A DNA stretch of 64,000 nt from Planctomycetota bacterium (lineage in GTDB: Bacteria; Planctomycetota; UBA1135; GCA-002686595). Of this stretch, positions 24,129-33,437 are shown one piece after another. The stretch covers positions 1 to 64,000 of the forward strand of contig JAKLKU010000004.1 of NCBI GenBank assembly GCA_023150475.1, written 5' to 3'. Numbering within the stretch: the first letter of the stretch is position 1; every line of letters starts with the position of its first letter. The notes under the pieces were generated by a model. The model ran no database searches, was not told the origin of the DNA, and was given only the letters and a program-made list of their open reading frames with translations. The position numbers and the translations under genes are program-made.

Positions 24129-25426
24129 CAGAAGCGCCTCCCTTCGGCCGCGGCGTCGTAGACGAGTTCGCCTTCGACGAACACGAGCTCGACGGCGTTG
24201 CGTGGATCGGTCGGATCGCCGCCGATCACCAGGATGTCCGCGTCCTTGCCGGGCTCGAGCGAGCCGACGCGGTCCGCGATGCCCGCGGTGCGCGCCGGCA
24301 CGATCGTCAAACCACGCACTGCTTCGAGCGCGTCGTTCGCGAAGCCGTAGCGCACACCCATCGTCGCTTGGAGGAAGAGCTCCTCCTGCGGCACGACCGG
24401 CGCGTCGGTGTTGAAGCCGACCTGCATCGGTCCGCGGCGTTGGTACTCGGCGGAGACGCTGAGCACCTTGCCGTCGGAATCGGGCGTGCGCGTGCCGACG
24501 GCGTCGATCTCGCGCGGACCGATGATCGCTCCGACGCCCATCTCGACCGCGAGCGGCGCGGCGACGTAGCCCGCCCACTCGCCGTGGTCGATGTACACGT
24601 CGAGCCCGAACTCACCGCGCATCAGCGAGATCGTCGACAGGACGAGCCGGTACATCTGCGTGTGCGTCGAGATCTGCGTGCGATGGCCGAACAGGTCGCG
24701 GAACACCTCGAGCTCGAGGCGCTTCGTCGGCTCCGGTCCTTCGCCGCGCTCGTGACGCTCCCACGCTTCGGCGTACTCGCGGCCTTTCGCCAGCGTGTCG
24801 CGGATGTGGTGGTTCATCAGCGGCCGGCCCATGCCGTAGCCCCAGCGCGTCGGGTTGTCGCCTTGCGCGATCTTCAACGAACCGGGCTCGCGCACGCGCA
24901 TCGCTTCGAACGTCTGCGGCGACGTCTTGATCAGGATGCCCTGGCCGCCGATGTTCGTGCCCGAGCCGGGGATGTAGAGCACGGTGGTCACGCCGGCGGC
25001 GAGTCCACGATCGAGGAACCGATTCGACGGCACGACGGTGCTCGACACGCGCAACTCGGGGTTGCACTGGAACACCATGTCGTTGATGTCGCCGCCCGAA
25101 CCGCCAACGTGGCTGTGCAAGTCGACGAAACCGGGCAGGATCCAGCGCTCTCCGACGTCGAGCACGCGCGTGTCGGCGGGGATCGAGAGCTCGCTCGCCG
25201 GACCGACCGCTTCGATCTTCGAGCCGCGCACGAACACGACGCCGCGATCGATCACTTGCGCGCCGTCCCACGAAGCGACGAGCACCTTCGCGGCGACGAT
25301 CGCGAGCCGTTCCTCCACGAAGTCCGACGCCTTCGACGTGCCACCCGCAGCGAACGACGGCCCGACGCCCGCGACGGACAACGTCGCGAGCGCGCACACG
25401 CCGATCGATCGCGCGAGGAAGCCCAT
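24128..25426 (-). CDS. Exported amidohydrolase, active-site residues intact (operon gene 7)
   Basis: 432 residues. The signal peptide is MGFLARSIGVCALATLSVAG followed by a P-S-F-A-A cleavage region. The metal site is complete: H104-S-H106 (ILPGFVDLHSHVGG), Lys in GILIKTSP, His in ISTHTQMY, His in DVYIDHGEW and Asp in FNTDAPVVPQEE. It is a close paralogue of the next gene upstream (25426-26715), sharing IPGSGTN/VxxGGQGIL, EPGSLKxAQ, LExEVFRxLxGxRTQxSTHTQ and IDHGE. It overlaps the neighbouring genes by one base at each end, indicating translational coupling. An exported amide or lactam hydrolase with a binuclear or mononuclear metal centre is inferred. Confidence 0.9.
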   Translation of the reverse strand: MGFLARSIGVCALATLSVAGVGPSFAAGGTSKASDFVEERLAIVAAKVLVASWDGAQVIDRGVVFVRGSKIEAVGPASELSIPADTRVLDVGERWILPGFVDLHSHVGGSGGDINDMVFQCNPELRVSSTVVPSNRFLDRGLAAGVTTVLYIPGSGTNIGGQGILIKTSPQTFEAMRVREPGSLKIAQGDNPTRWGYGMGRPLMNHHIRDTLAKGREYAEAWERHERGEGPEPTKRLELEVFRDLFGHRTQISTHTQMYRLVLSTISLMRGEFGLDVYIDHGEWAGYVAAPLAVEMGVGAIIGPREIDAVGTRTPDSDGKVLSVSAEYQRRGPMQVGFNTDAPVVPQEELFLQATMGVRYGFANDALEAVRGLTIVPARTAGIADRVGSLEPGKDADILVIGGDPTDPRNAVELVFVEGELVYDAAAEGRRF

Positions 25427-26715
25427 CACCAGCGCCGCGGGTCTTCCTTGGTGTCGTAGACGCGCTTGCCGTTGATGAACACGGCCGTGACGAACGTGCG
25501 CGGGTCGCCGGGATCGCCGCTCAACACGACGATGTCGGCGTCCTTCTTCGGCTCGAGCGAGCCGACACGATCCGCGATGCCGGCGGTCATCGCCGGCACG
25601 ATCGTGAGGCCCTTGACGCCTTCCATGTTCGTCATGTCGAAGCCGTAGCGACCGGCGATGCCGACTTGGAGCTGCAGCTCCTCTTCCGGGATGACCGGCG
25701 AGTCGGTGTTGAAGCCGATCTTCTTGAGCCCGCGCTTCTGGTACTCCGCGGCGATGCCCTGCCATTGCCCGTCGGTGTCCATGCCGAAGAGGCGCGGCTG
25801 ATCGACGTTGCGCGGCCCGAGGATCGCGTTGACGCCGATCTCCTCGGCCATCGGCGCGGTGAGGTAGCCCTTCACTTCGCCGTGGTCGATGTAGACGTCG
25901 ATGCCGAACTCCTGGCGGATCATCGTCAGCGTCGTCAACACGACTTGGTAGACCTGCGTGTGCGTCGAGACCTGCGTGCGTTGGCCGTAGAGCTCACGGA
26001 AGACCTCCATTTCGAGGCGCTTCTCAGGCTGCGGGCCTTCGCCCTTCTCGTACGCATCCCACGCGTCGGCGTACGCCTTGCCGCGGCGGAACATGTCGCG
26101 CAGGTGCCAGTTCTCCCACGTCTTGCCGACGCCGATCGCCCACCGCTCGGGGTTGCCCCATTGCGCGACTTTCAGCGAACCCGGATCGCGGATCACCGAG
26201 TCCTCGTATCGATCGAGGCCGGTCTTCAAGAGGATGCCCTGGCCGCCGGAGTTGACGCCGGAGCCCGGGATGTAGAGCACGCTCGTCACGCCCGAAGCGA
26301 GCGCGCGTTTGAACATCTCGTTGTGCGGGACGACCGACGCGTGCACCTTCAGCTCAGGCTGCGTCACGTACACCATGTCGTTGATGTCGAACGAGCCGCC
26401 GATGTGCGCGTGCAAGTCGACCATGCCCGGCATCAGCCACATCGAGCCGACGTCGACGAATTCGTAGCCCGGCGGCACCGCGACGTCGCTCGCCGGACCG
26501 ATGCGCTCGATCTTGCCGTCCTTGACGAGCACCATCGCGTTGTCGACGACCGCTTCGCCTTCCCACTTCGCCGTGAGCGCTTTGGTCGTGCGAATCGCGA
26601 GGCCGCTGCCGCCGCGCTCGCCCGCGCCGGGTTTCGACGCCGGCGCCGGCGTTTGCGCGAAGCTCGCCTGGAATGCGCCAAGCGCGCAGACGATCGAAAG
26701 AAATCGCTTCAGCAT
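25426..26715 (-). CDS. Exported amidohydrolase, active-site residues intact (operon gene 6)
   Basis: 429 residues. Signal peptide MLKRFLSIVCALGAFQASFA. The metal site has H102-A-H104 (LMPGMVDLHAHIGG), Lys in ILLKTGLDRYE, His in VSTHTQVY, His in DVYIDHGEVKG and Asp in FNTDSPVIPEEE. Conserved ending: TAGIADRVGSLEPKKDADIVVLSGD. It is a tandem duplicate of the gene at 24128 by visible block identity. It lies 14 bp after the double-domain gene and overlaps the next gene by one base. The substrate is unknown. The longer reading frame extending to 27252 overlaps the preceding gene and is not used. Confidence 0.9.
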   Translation of the reverse strand: MLKRFLSIVCALGAFQASFAQTPAPASKPGAGERGGSGLAIRTTKALTAKWEGEAVVDNAMVLVKDGKIERIGPASDVAVPPGYEFVDVGSMWLMPGMVDLHAHIGGSFDINDMVYVTQPELKVHASVVPHNEMFKRALASGVTSVLYIPGSGVNSGGQGILLKTGLDRYEDSVIRDPGSLKVAQWGNPERWAIGVGKTWENWHLRDMFRRGKAYADAWDAYEKGEGPQPEKRLEMEVFRELYGQRTQVSTHTQVYQVVLTTLTMIRQEFGIDVYIDHGEVKGYLTAPMAEEIGVNAILGPRNVDQPRLFGMDTDGQWQGIAAEYQKRGLKKIGFNTDSPVIPEEELQLQVGIAGRYGFDMTNMEGVKGLTIVPAMTAGIADRVGSLEPKKDADIVVLSGDPGDPRTFVTAVFINGKRVYDTKEDPRRW

Positions 26716-26729
26716 GGATCGCCTGCCTT

Positions 26730-29582
26730 TCACCGCACTTCTTCGCCGGCGACGAACGCGCGCAGCACGCTCGTCGACGGGTCGAGGGGCTTGCCGTCGA
26801 GCACCAACACGTCGCCGTCGAGGCCCGGCGCGATCCGGCCGACGCGTTCGGAGAGGCCGAGCATGTCCGCCGCGTCCGACGTCAACGCGCGCAGCGCCGC
26901 TTCCGGCGAGTAGCCCGTGGCGACGGCGTAGAGCGCCATCAACGGCAACTCCGCCGCGCCTTCTTCGGCTTCGCTGTGGAACGCGATGCGCACGCCGAGC
27001 GACGCGAGCTCGACGTAGCGGTTCGTCAGGCTCTCGAGCCCGCCCTCGGGATCTTGTCGCACGGCTTGCGTCGAGATCAGCGCGCCCGAGATCTTGCCGC
27101 GCACCTGCTTCGCGACGCGCCAAAGCTCGTCCGCGCCGTAGAGCACCGGTTTGACGCCCGCGGCCGCGAACGCGTCGACGCACGCGACGATCTCGTCTTC
27201 GCGGTCGACGTCGACCACGACGACGACTTCGCCGCTCAACGCCTTGCGCCACGGTTCGAGCTTCTCGTCGATGCCCGGCGCCTTGGGCTTGCCCTTGATC
27301 TCGGGTTCTTCGGTCTTCTCACGGCGTCGCTCGCTGCGCGCGGCGACCGGCAGTTCGTGCGACGTGTGCGTCGCTTCGAAATCGACCGTCGTCGAACCGA
27401 GGACGATCTTGCCGACGAGCTTCGCGTCCTTCATCTCGGCTTCGATGGTCAACTTGCCGCGCGAGCCGTAGCCGAAGACCGAGAGCTTCTTCTCCTGGTA
27501 CGTGCCCATCAGCGGCACGAGGAACGACGACAACGGATCGCAACGCATCGAGCCGGCGACCGAAGGTTCCTTCGGTTCGAGCCGCAGCGTCAAGCAGTGC
27601 TTCTCCGCGAACGGAGACACCGTGACCTGCGCGTTCCAGATGCCGACGAGCGGTTCGTCCGCGGCCTTCTTCTTGTCCTTCTTGTCCTTCTTGTCCGAGT
27701 CCTTCTTCTCGTCGTCCTTCTTGGCTTCGTCCTTCTTCTCGCCTTCGGACGCCTTCTCGTCCTTCTTCTCGTCGCTCTTCGTCTCGGCTGCGGGCTCTTC
27801 CTTCGGCGGCGTCCACTTCGCGAGCGCTTCGTCGTACGCCTTCCACTTCTTGTCGTACTCGAGCGCCTTCTCGAGTGCTTGGCGCACGTTCTTGCCGGAC
27901 TCCGTGCGGTTGTTGCGATCGGTCCACACGACGCGCAACGCGCACGGGTCTTCGACGACCATGCGCTCGACGTCGGAACCCGCCGGTTTGTACGCCAGGA
28001 TCGGCGCGCCGGAGTTCGACGGACCACGCGGCGCCATGACGACGGTCGTCACGCCCGCCTTCGCGACCTTGCGGTCGACGGTGTCGCCGGCCGAAACGAT
28101 GCGACCGAGCTTGAAATCGGTGCCCGGCACACGGCTCGAACCTTCGAGGCCGAGGTAGCCGAACGCATCGATCATGCCGGGCATCGCCGCGGCACCGCGC
28201 ACGACGGTCGCGCCCGCCGGATGCGCCACGCGCTCGCCGACTTCGGCGATCACGCCGTCGCGCAGGAGCACTTGGCCCGGCCGCAGGTAGTGCCCATCGC
28301 CCAGGTACACCTCCGCGGCTTCGATCACGACCGAACTCGACTTCGAGCTCGCACGCCACGCGAGCTCGCCGTCGACCCAGGTCGCGACGACCGAGCTCGT
28401 GATCGCGAGCGGGTCGCCGTTCAGGACGACGATGTCCGCGTCCTTGCCGGCCTCGAGCGAGCCGACGCGGTCCGCGACACCGAGGATCTCGGCGGCGGTC
28501 AACGTGATCGCGCGCAACCCGGCGTCGCGCGAGAGTCCACCGCGCAGCGCCATGCACGCCGCGTAACGCAGATCGCGCGGCCGCACGTAGTCGGGCGTCG
28601 CGATCGCCGTGCGCACGCCGGCGGCGACGAGCTTCGACACCGTGTCGAACCGCGGCCACTCGTCGTCGTCGCCCCGGCCGAGGTCGCGACCGCTCGCGCC
28701 CGGCGCGATCGGCACTTCGACGACCACGGACGCGCCGTTCGCCGCGAGTTCGTTCGCGACGTCGGCGGCTTCCGCCGCGCCTTCGATCACCAGCGGAACG
28801 CGCGCCTTCTTCGCCCATTCGGCGATCGCGCGCAGCTCTTCGGAGCTCTCCGCGTCGATGCGCCACGCGACGTTGCGACGCATGAGCGCGGCGAGATCAC
28901 GGGCAGTCGTCGGACCATACGCGCCGGAGTCCTGGCCACCTCGCGCCGCGTCGACGAGCTCGTCGAGCGCCACCATCGCCCCCATCAACGAACGAGGGAG
29001 CTGCGGCTCTTCCACGCCGAGCCCCGTCTGCGCCGTCGCGGGGATCGGCACGTCCCAGTAGCCCGGCGTCGCGCGCGCTTCGTCGCTGATCGCGCCGTGC
29101 AGCGCGGAGGTCTCGGAGAGCACGCGATTGCGCTCGTCCTCGCCGGCGAGCTTGATCACTGCACCTTGGCCGCCGATCAGTCGGCCGCGCGCGGGCGCGA
29201 CGTACGCGCTCGTGACACCGCCGGTGAGGTCGACGACGTAGCCGGTCGAGAAGAAGTCGACGTTGTCGAGCGCTCGGATCGTCGGCGCCGCGGTGCGCGC
29301 CGCGCCGATCGGCGGAGCGTAGCTCGAGTTCGCCGACACGAAGCCGGGCGCGAGCACCGCGTCCGGTCCGTAGTCGATGACTTCGGCGTTGCCGGGGATC
29401 ACGACGTCCTTGCCGACCGCGACGATCTTGCCGTCGCGCACGAGCACCGTGGCTCCATCGGTCCACGTGCGCCCTTCGGCGACGACGTGCACCGTTCCGG
29501 CCTTCAGTGCAACCGTCTTGCCCGCGCCCATCGGCTCGGCAAGCGGCGCGCAGAGGCTGGCGAAGAAGAAGTACGCGAGCAT
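26730..29582 (-). CDS. Double amidohydrolase-fold exported pseudoenzyme with inserted beta domain (operon gene 5)
   Basis: 950 residues. Signal peptide MLAYFFFASLCAPLAEPMG. It is two amidohydrolase-like halves in one chain: residues 24-412 and 417 to about 590 plus 755-950. Each ends in the family signature (GVADRVGSLEAGKDADIVV and GLSERVGRIAPGLDGDVLV). Neither has HxH: the motifs read APGFVSANSSYA and AMPGMIDAFGYLG. The second half is interrupted by a Lys/Asp/Glu tract (594-642) and then by a ~95-residue beta-rich module (643-738) beginning PLVGIWNAQVTV. Its first codon overlaps the previous stop codon. Probably non-catalytic; a binding or assembly role is inferred. Confidence 0.85.
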   Translation of the reverse strand: MLAYFFFASLCAPLAEPMGAGKTVALKAGTVHVVAEGRTWTDGATVLVRDGKIVAVGKDVVIPGNAEVIDYGPDAVLAPGFVSANSSYAPPIGAARTAAPTIRALDNVDFFSTGYVVDLTGGVTSAYVAPARGRLIGGQGAVIKLAGEDERNRVLSETSALHGAISDEARATPGYWDVPIPATAQTGLGVEEPQLPRSLMGAMVALDELVDAARGGQDSGAYGPTTARDLAALMRRNVAWRIDAESSEELRAIAEWAKKARVPLVIEGAAEAADVANELAANGASVVVEVPIAPGASGRDLGRGDDDEWPRFDTVSKLVAAGVRTAIATPDYVRPRDLRYAACMALRGGLSRDAGLRAITLTAAEILGVADRVGSLEAGKDADIVVLNGDPLAITSSVVATWVDGELAWRASSKSSSVVIEAAEVYLGDGHYLRPGQVLLRDGVIAEVGERVAHPAGATVVRGAAAMPGMIDAFGYLGLEGSSRVPGTDFKLGRIVSAGDTVDRKVAKAGVTTVVMAPRGPSNSGAPILAYKPAGSDVERMVVEDPCALRVVWTDRNNRTESGKNVRQALEKALEYDKKWKAYDEALAKWTPPKEEPAAETKSDEKKDEKASEGEKKDEAKKDDEKKDSDKKDKKDKKKAADEPLVGIWNAQVTVSPFAEKHCLTLRLEPKEPSVAGSMRCDPLSSFLVPLMGTYQEKKLSVFGYGSRGKLTIEAEMKDAKLVGKIVLGSTTVDFEATHTSHELPVAARSERRREKTEEPEIKGKPKAPGIDEKLEPWRKALSGEVVVVVDVDREDEIVACVDAFAAAGVKPVLYGADELWRVAKQVRGKISGALISTQAVRQDPEGGLESLTNRYVELASLGVRIAFHSEAEEGAAELPLMALYAVATGYSPEAALRALTSDAADMLGLSERVGRIAPGLDGDVLVLDGKPLDPSTSVLRAFVAGEEVR

Positions 29583-31087
29583 CAGCGTCCGTCTCCCTTC
29601 TTCTCGTCGCCGTCCTTCTTGTCTTCCTTCTTCTCGTCCTTCTTCTCGTCCTGCGCATCGGTGTGACCGATCGTGCCGCAACCGTCGTCGTGCACGTGGC
29701 CGGCTTCGGCGTCGCCGCCCATCGGCGTCGTGCCCGCGGGCAACTTGCCTTCGACGAGCGACTTCACGCGGATGTCCTTCGAGCGGTCGTAGACCTGCTT
29801 GCCTTCGATGACGACGTACTGCACGGTCGACGTGATCGAGAGCGGATCACCCGAGCAGAGGACGACGTTGCCGTCCTTGCCGACTTCGAGCGAACCGACG
29901 CGCTTGCCGAGCCCGAGGAACTCCGCCGGATTCTTGGTCACGGCTTCGAGCGCTTTCTCGCGCGGCCAGCCGTTCGCCACGGCGGTCGCCGCCTGGAACC
30001 AGAGCGATTCCGTCGTCGAGTTCGAGCTCGAGAACGCGATCCGGACGCCCTTCTCCTGGAACTTCGCCGGGGCGAAGACTTCCGATTCCTTGCCTGTGAT
30101 CGGGTCGCGCTCGATCACCACGAGCGGCGCGCCGAGGATGATCGGCACGCCGGCCTCCGCGATTTGCGCGGCCGCTTTCCAGCACGAACCGTCGACGACG
30201 AGCGTGGTGCGCGCGAGGAAGCCGTTCTCCCGCGCGACTTCGAGCGCCGTGCGGACGTCCATCGCGCGGCCGCAGTAGAAGTACGCGTTCAGTTTGCCCT
30301 CGACCAAGTCGAGCAACGGCTCCTGCTTCTGATCGACTTCGCCGCGCGCGACGAGCTCGAGCCCGTCGACCTTCCACGCGGAGCCGGCCATCGGCTTGCC
30401 CTTGCCCTTCTCGCCCTCGAGGTCGCGACCTTGGAAGAGCGCTTCGCGGCGAGCGCGATCCTTGCCATCCTTCGCGTCGGCGACGAGTTGCTCGAGGTGC
30501 CGGCGCAGCTCGCCGAACGCGTTGCGCAGCGCTTGCGCCTGCGTCGCGCTCGAGAAGCCGAACTTCGGCGTCGCGGAGAGCTTCAGGCCCGCGTCGGGCC
30601 GCACGAGCATCTCTTCGATCGTCAGCCCGAACGGCTTGACGACCAAACCCTGGCCGCCGACGACGCAGTTGTTGCCCTGCTGGATGTTGATCGTCGTGAT
30701 GCCGTAGCGCAGGCACTCCTCGAAGTAGAACGCGATCGGATCGATCGAGTCCCGCACGGAGAGGAACGGCGCGACGTCGACGTTCTCGTTCGGCCGATCC
30801 ATGCCGCGGAAGCTGTGCGCTTCGACGAAGCCCGGCATCGCCGTCATCTTCGAGCCGTCGATCACCGTGACGTCCCACGGCACCTTGACGTCGGCACCGA
30901 TCGCCGTGATGCGACCGTTCTCGATCACGATCACGCCGTTTTGGATCTCGGGGCCGGACTGCGTGATGATCCGACCGGCCTTGATCGCGATGCGGTCCTG
31001 AGCGAGCGCGACCGCGGCGGTGACGGCGAACGCGAGGACGGTGAAGGTCGAACGAAGCGCTGCGTTGCGCACGGTGTTGAGAAGCAT
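29582..31087 (-). CDS. Exported amidohydrolase-fold protein with half metal motif and His/Lys-rich tail (operon gene 4)
   Basis: 501 residues from the ATG at 31087. The signal segment is STFTVLAFAVTAAVALAQ. The HxH motif is half lost (AMPGFVEAHSFRGM: first His kept, second Phe). Later ligand positions read LVVDGSC and IAFSSSNS, so a normal metal centre is unlikely. The family ending GLGKRVGSLEVGKDGNVVLCSGD is present. The C-terminus carries a His/Cys cluster (GHVHDDGCGTIGH) followed by a charged DEKKDEKKEDKKDGDEKK tail; the cluster could bind metal in its own right. It overlaps the downstream gene by one base. Likely a pseudoenzyme. Confidence 0.83.
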   Translation of the reverse strand: MLLNTVRNAALRSTFTVLAFAVTAAVALAQDRIAIKAGRIITQSGPEIQNGVIVIENGRITAIGADVKVPWDVTVIDGSKMTAMPGFVEAHSFRGMDRPNENVDVAPFLSVRDSIDPIAFYFEECLRYGITTINIQQGNNCVVGGQGLVVKPFGLTIEEMLVRPDAGLKLSATPKFGFSSATQAQALRNAFGELRRHLEQLVADAKDGKDRARREALFQGRDLEGEKGKGKPMAGSAWKVDGLELVARGEVDQKQEPLLDLVEGKLNAYFYCGRAMDVRTALEVARENGFLARTTLVVDGSCWKAAAQIAEAGVPIILGAPLVVIERDPITGKESEVFAPAKFQEKGVRIAFSSSNSTTESLWFQAATAVANGWPREKALEAVTKNPAEFLGLGKRVGSLEVGKDGNVVLCSGDPLSITSTVQYVVIEGKQVYDRSKDIRVKSLVEGKLPAGTTPMGGDAEAGHVHDDGCGTIGHTDAQDEKKDEKKEDKKDGDEKKGDGR

Positions 31088-31116
31088 CGAAAGTCTCCGC
31101 GATTCCGAGAGAGGCC

Positions 31117-32355
31117 TCACTTCGCCTCGCCTTGTTCTGTTGATTGCGCTCGCGGGTCGAGGATCAATCGACCATCCACGAGCACGCCGACGACGCGCGA
31201 CGTCGCCTCGAAAGGTTTGCCGTTCCAGAGCACGAGGTCCGCGTCCTTGCCGACCTCGATCGAGCCGACGCGCTTCTCGATGCCGATCATCCGCGCAGGA
31301 GTGATCGTCACCGCCTGCAGCGCCGCGTCGAACGGGAGTCCGCCGCGCATCGCGTAGCCGGGCTGGAGCGCGAGCTGCGACGACTTCTCGATCGCGTTGT
31401 GCCCGGACAGCGCGAACGGCACGCCGAGCTCGAAGAGCAGCTTCGCCGTGTCGAGCGCCATGAACGAGCCTTCGCCAGTGCGACCTTGCGCCGGATGCGG
31501 CGGCAACACGACGGCGGCACCCGAACGCGCGAGCAGCTCGGGCTCCTTCCAAGCCTCCGCGGCGGCGTCGAGGATCAGCTTCGGACGGCCGAAGCCCTCG
31601 CGCTCCATCTCTTCCTTCCAGAAGATCGCGGTGCGGATGTCCTGCGTCGACCACGCCTGCATCGCGATCGGCCGCTCGCCGGCGAGCACCGAGAGCAGCA
31701 CGTCCGAGCCCGGGAACGCACGAGCCGCGTCTTGCTTCGAGTACGCAGCTTCGAAGAAACGATCGCGCAGCGTCCACTCGACGCCCATGCGCGTCGTCGG
31801 TCGGCGCGAGAAGAAGTCCGTCGGGCGCCCGGCAGCGGGGTGGTTGCGCTGGCTCGGCTGTTGGCCCATCGCGGCGCGCAGCGCGACGTCCGTCTTGACG
31901 ATGCGCTCCGCGAGTGCGTCACCACCCGCGGTCTTGAGCGCGATCGACAGGCCGCCGATCACCGCGTCGTCGTACGTCGACGCCATCACGCACGTCACGC
32001 CGTTGCGGGCCTGGCGGTTCCAGTCCTCGACGAACCGATCGAGCCCGTCGAGCGTGCTGAGATGCGCGATCGTCTCGCTCGCCTGCTCGACCGACTGCGT
32101 GCCGCCGTGGATGCGCGCGGAAAGGTCGATGAGCCCCGGCGTCACCGCCGCGACCGAGAGCTTTGCGTCGCCCGCGCTGCCACCCGGCGACACTGCGGAG
32201 ATCTTGCCGTTGCTGACTTCGACGGTGCCGCCATCGAGCGGGTCGCCGGCCGCGGTGTAGACCTTGTCGGCGAAGACCGTCCACGACCGCGATTCGTCTT
32301 CGTTCGCCGGAGCCGCGCCGAGCGCGAGCACCGTCGCCAGATACCACGCGCTCAT
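31117..32355 (-). CDS. Exported amidohydrolase-fold protein, pseudoenzyme (operon gene 3)
   Basis: 412 residues. A short signal peptide (MSAWYLATVLALGAAPAN) gives the start at 32355; the longer frame is rejected because it overlaps the preceding gene. The first-strand motif reads VTPGLIDLSARIHG, lacking HxH. Other His residues survive (VLPPHPAQG, ALSGHNAIEKS), unlike in the most degenerate members. It ends with the family signature MIGIEKRVGSIEVGKDADLVLW. The start overlaps the previous stop codon by four bases (ATGA), and 29 bp separate it from the next gene. Possibly a divergent enzyme; more likely a pseudoenzyme. Confidence 0.8.
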   Translation of the reverse strand: MSAWYLATVLALGAAPANEDESRSWTVFADKVYTAAGDPLDGGTVEVSNGKISAVSPGGSAGDAKLSVAAVTPGLIDLSARIHGGTQSVEQASETIAHLSTLDGLDRFVEDWNRQARNGVTCVMASTYDDAVIGGLSIALKTAGGDALAERIVKTDVALRAAMGQQPSQRNHPAAGRPTDFFSRRPTTRMGVEWTLRDRFFEAAYSKQDAARAFPGSDVLLSVLAGERPIAMQAWSTQDIRTAIFWKEEMEREGFGRPKLILDAAAEAWKEPELLARSGAAVVLPPHPAQGRTGEGSFMALDTAKLLFELGVPFALSGHNAIEKSSQLALQPGYAMRGGLPFDAALQAVTITPARMIGIEKRVGSIEVGKDADLVLWNGKPFEATSRVVGVLVDGRLILDPRAQSTEQGEAK

Positions 32356-33437
32356 CGCGCACCTCCGAGTCGTTCGATGCCGTCGACGTAGACGGCGATC
32401 GGCCGCGAACCGAGATCGAGCGGATCCCCGCTCCACAGGACGAAGTCCGCGTCGAGGCCCTTCGCGAGCGAGCCGACGCGATCTTGCACGCCAGCGATGC
32501 GCGCCGCTTGCGCCGTGAGAGCGTCGAGCGCGACCGCGCGCTCGAGCCCTCCGCGCAACGCCATCGCCGTCGAGAACCGCAGCGCATCCGGTGCGTCGAA
32601 CGGCAAGTCGAGCGAGAACGCGAACGGCACGCCGGCCTTGCCGAGCGCAACGACCGAGTCGATCGCGCGCTTCTCCGCGCCGACGCCGAGCGGCGCGAAG
32701 ATCACGGAGAGCCCGGCGCGCTGGACGTCACCGACCAGTTCGCCCGCGAGCTCCGTGTGGAGCAACGCTCCGCCCAAGTGATGTTTCGTCGCGAACGCGA
32801 GCGCGCGTTCCGCGTCGTCGCGTTCCGCAGCCGCGATCATCACGGGCAACCGACCTGCCGCGGCGCTCGCGAACGCCCCGGTGGGACGCGCGAAGCGAGC
32901 GTCGAGCTCCGCGAGCATGCCCGCCGGACTCGTCGGCGCACGGTTGATGCGTTGTGCGCGCGCGTCGAGACCGATCGCGAGGTGCGCTTCGCGGCGGAGC
33001 AACGTCCCGCCCGCGGTCTTCGCGACCGCCGTGACGCCCGGCACGAGCGTCTCCGGCCTCGGCGAGAGCACCAGCGTCGTCACACCGGCTGCGAGCGCGC
33101 GCCGCAGATCCGACGAATCGGCGTCGAACGCGTGCGCGATGCGCGATTCGGCGAGCACCGAACGTGTGTCGTCGTGCGATTCGGCGAGCACTCCGGCGTA
33201 CGAGTGCGCCGCGACGAGGCCCGCCGTGATCTCGCCCGCGTGCTCGCGGATCGGAACGTCGCTCGGCAGGTCCTTGCCGCGAACCAGCGCGCGCACCTTG
33301 CCGTCTTCGACCCAGAGCGTCGCGTCTTCGACGACTCCGTCGGGGCCATGGATCTTCGTCGCGTGCACCGCGAACGATTGGGCGAAAGCGGTCGGCGCGA
33401 GCGCCGCCAGGAGAACGAGGGCTCGGATCACGATCAT
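32352..33437 (-). CDS. Short exported amidohydrolase-fold protein, pseudoenzyme (operon gene 2)
   Basis: 361 residues, the shortest of the series. Signal peptide MIVIRALVLLAALAPTAFAQ. The HxH region reads ITAGLVAAHSYAG: the first His is kept and the second is Tyr. The barrel is shortened by roughly 60-100 residues relative to the active members. The C-terminal hallmark is recognisable (RIAGVQDRVGSLAKGLDADFVLWSGD). It overlaps both flanking operon genes by four bases (ATGA junctions), arguing for translational coupling and fixed stoichiometry. No charged tract is present. No catalytic role is supported by the sequence. Confidence 0.8.
   Translation of the reverse strand: MIVIRALVLLAALAPTAFAQSFAVHATKIHGPDGVVEDATLWVEDGKVRALVRGKDLPSDVPIREHAGEITAGLVAAHSYAGVLAESHDDTRSVLAESRIAHAFDADSSDLRRALAAGVTTLVLSPRPETLVPGVTAVAKTAGGTLLRREAHLAIGLDARAQRINRAPTSPAGMLAELDARFARPTGAFASAAAGRLPVMIAAAERDDAERALAFATKHHLGGALLHTELAGELVGDVQRAGLSVIFAPLGVGAEKRAIDSVVALGKAGVPFAFSLDLPFDAPDALRFSTAMALRGGLERAVALDALTAQAARIAGVQDRVGSLAKGLDADFVLWSGDPLDLGSRPIAVYVDGIERLGGAR

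Noticed and set aside
26673-29666. 997-codon plus-strand frame opposite the double amidohydrolase
   Set aside because: Antisense to a gene with unambiguous amidohydrolase signatures; composition (Arg/Ala/Val/Leu runs) is typical of frame shadows at ~70% GC.
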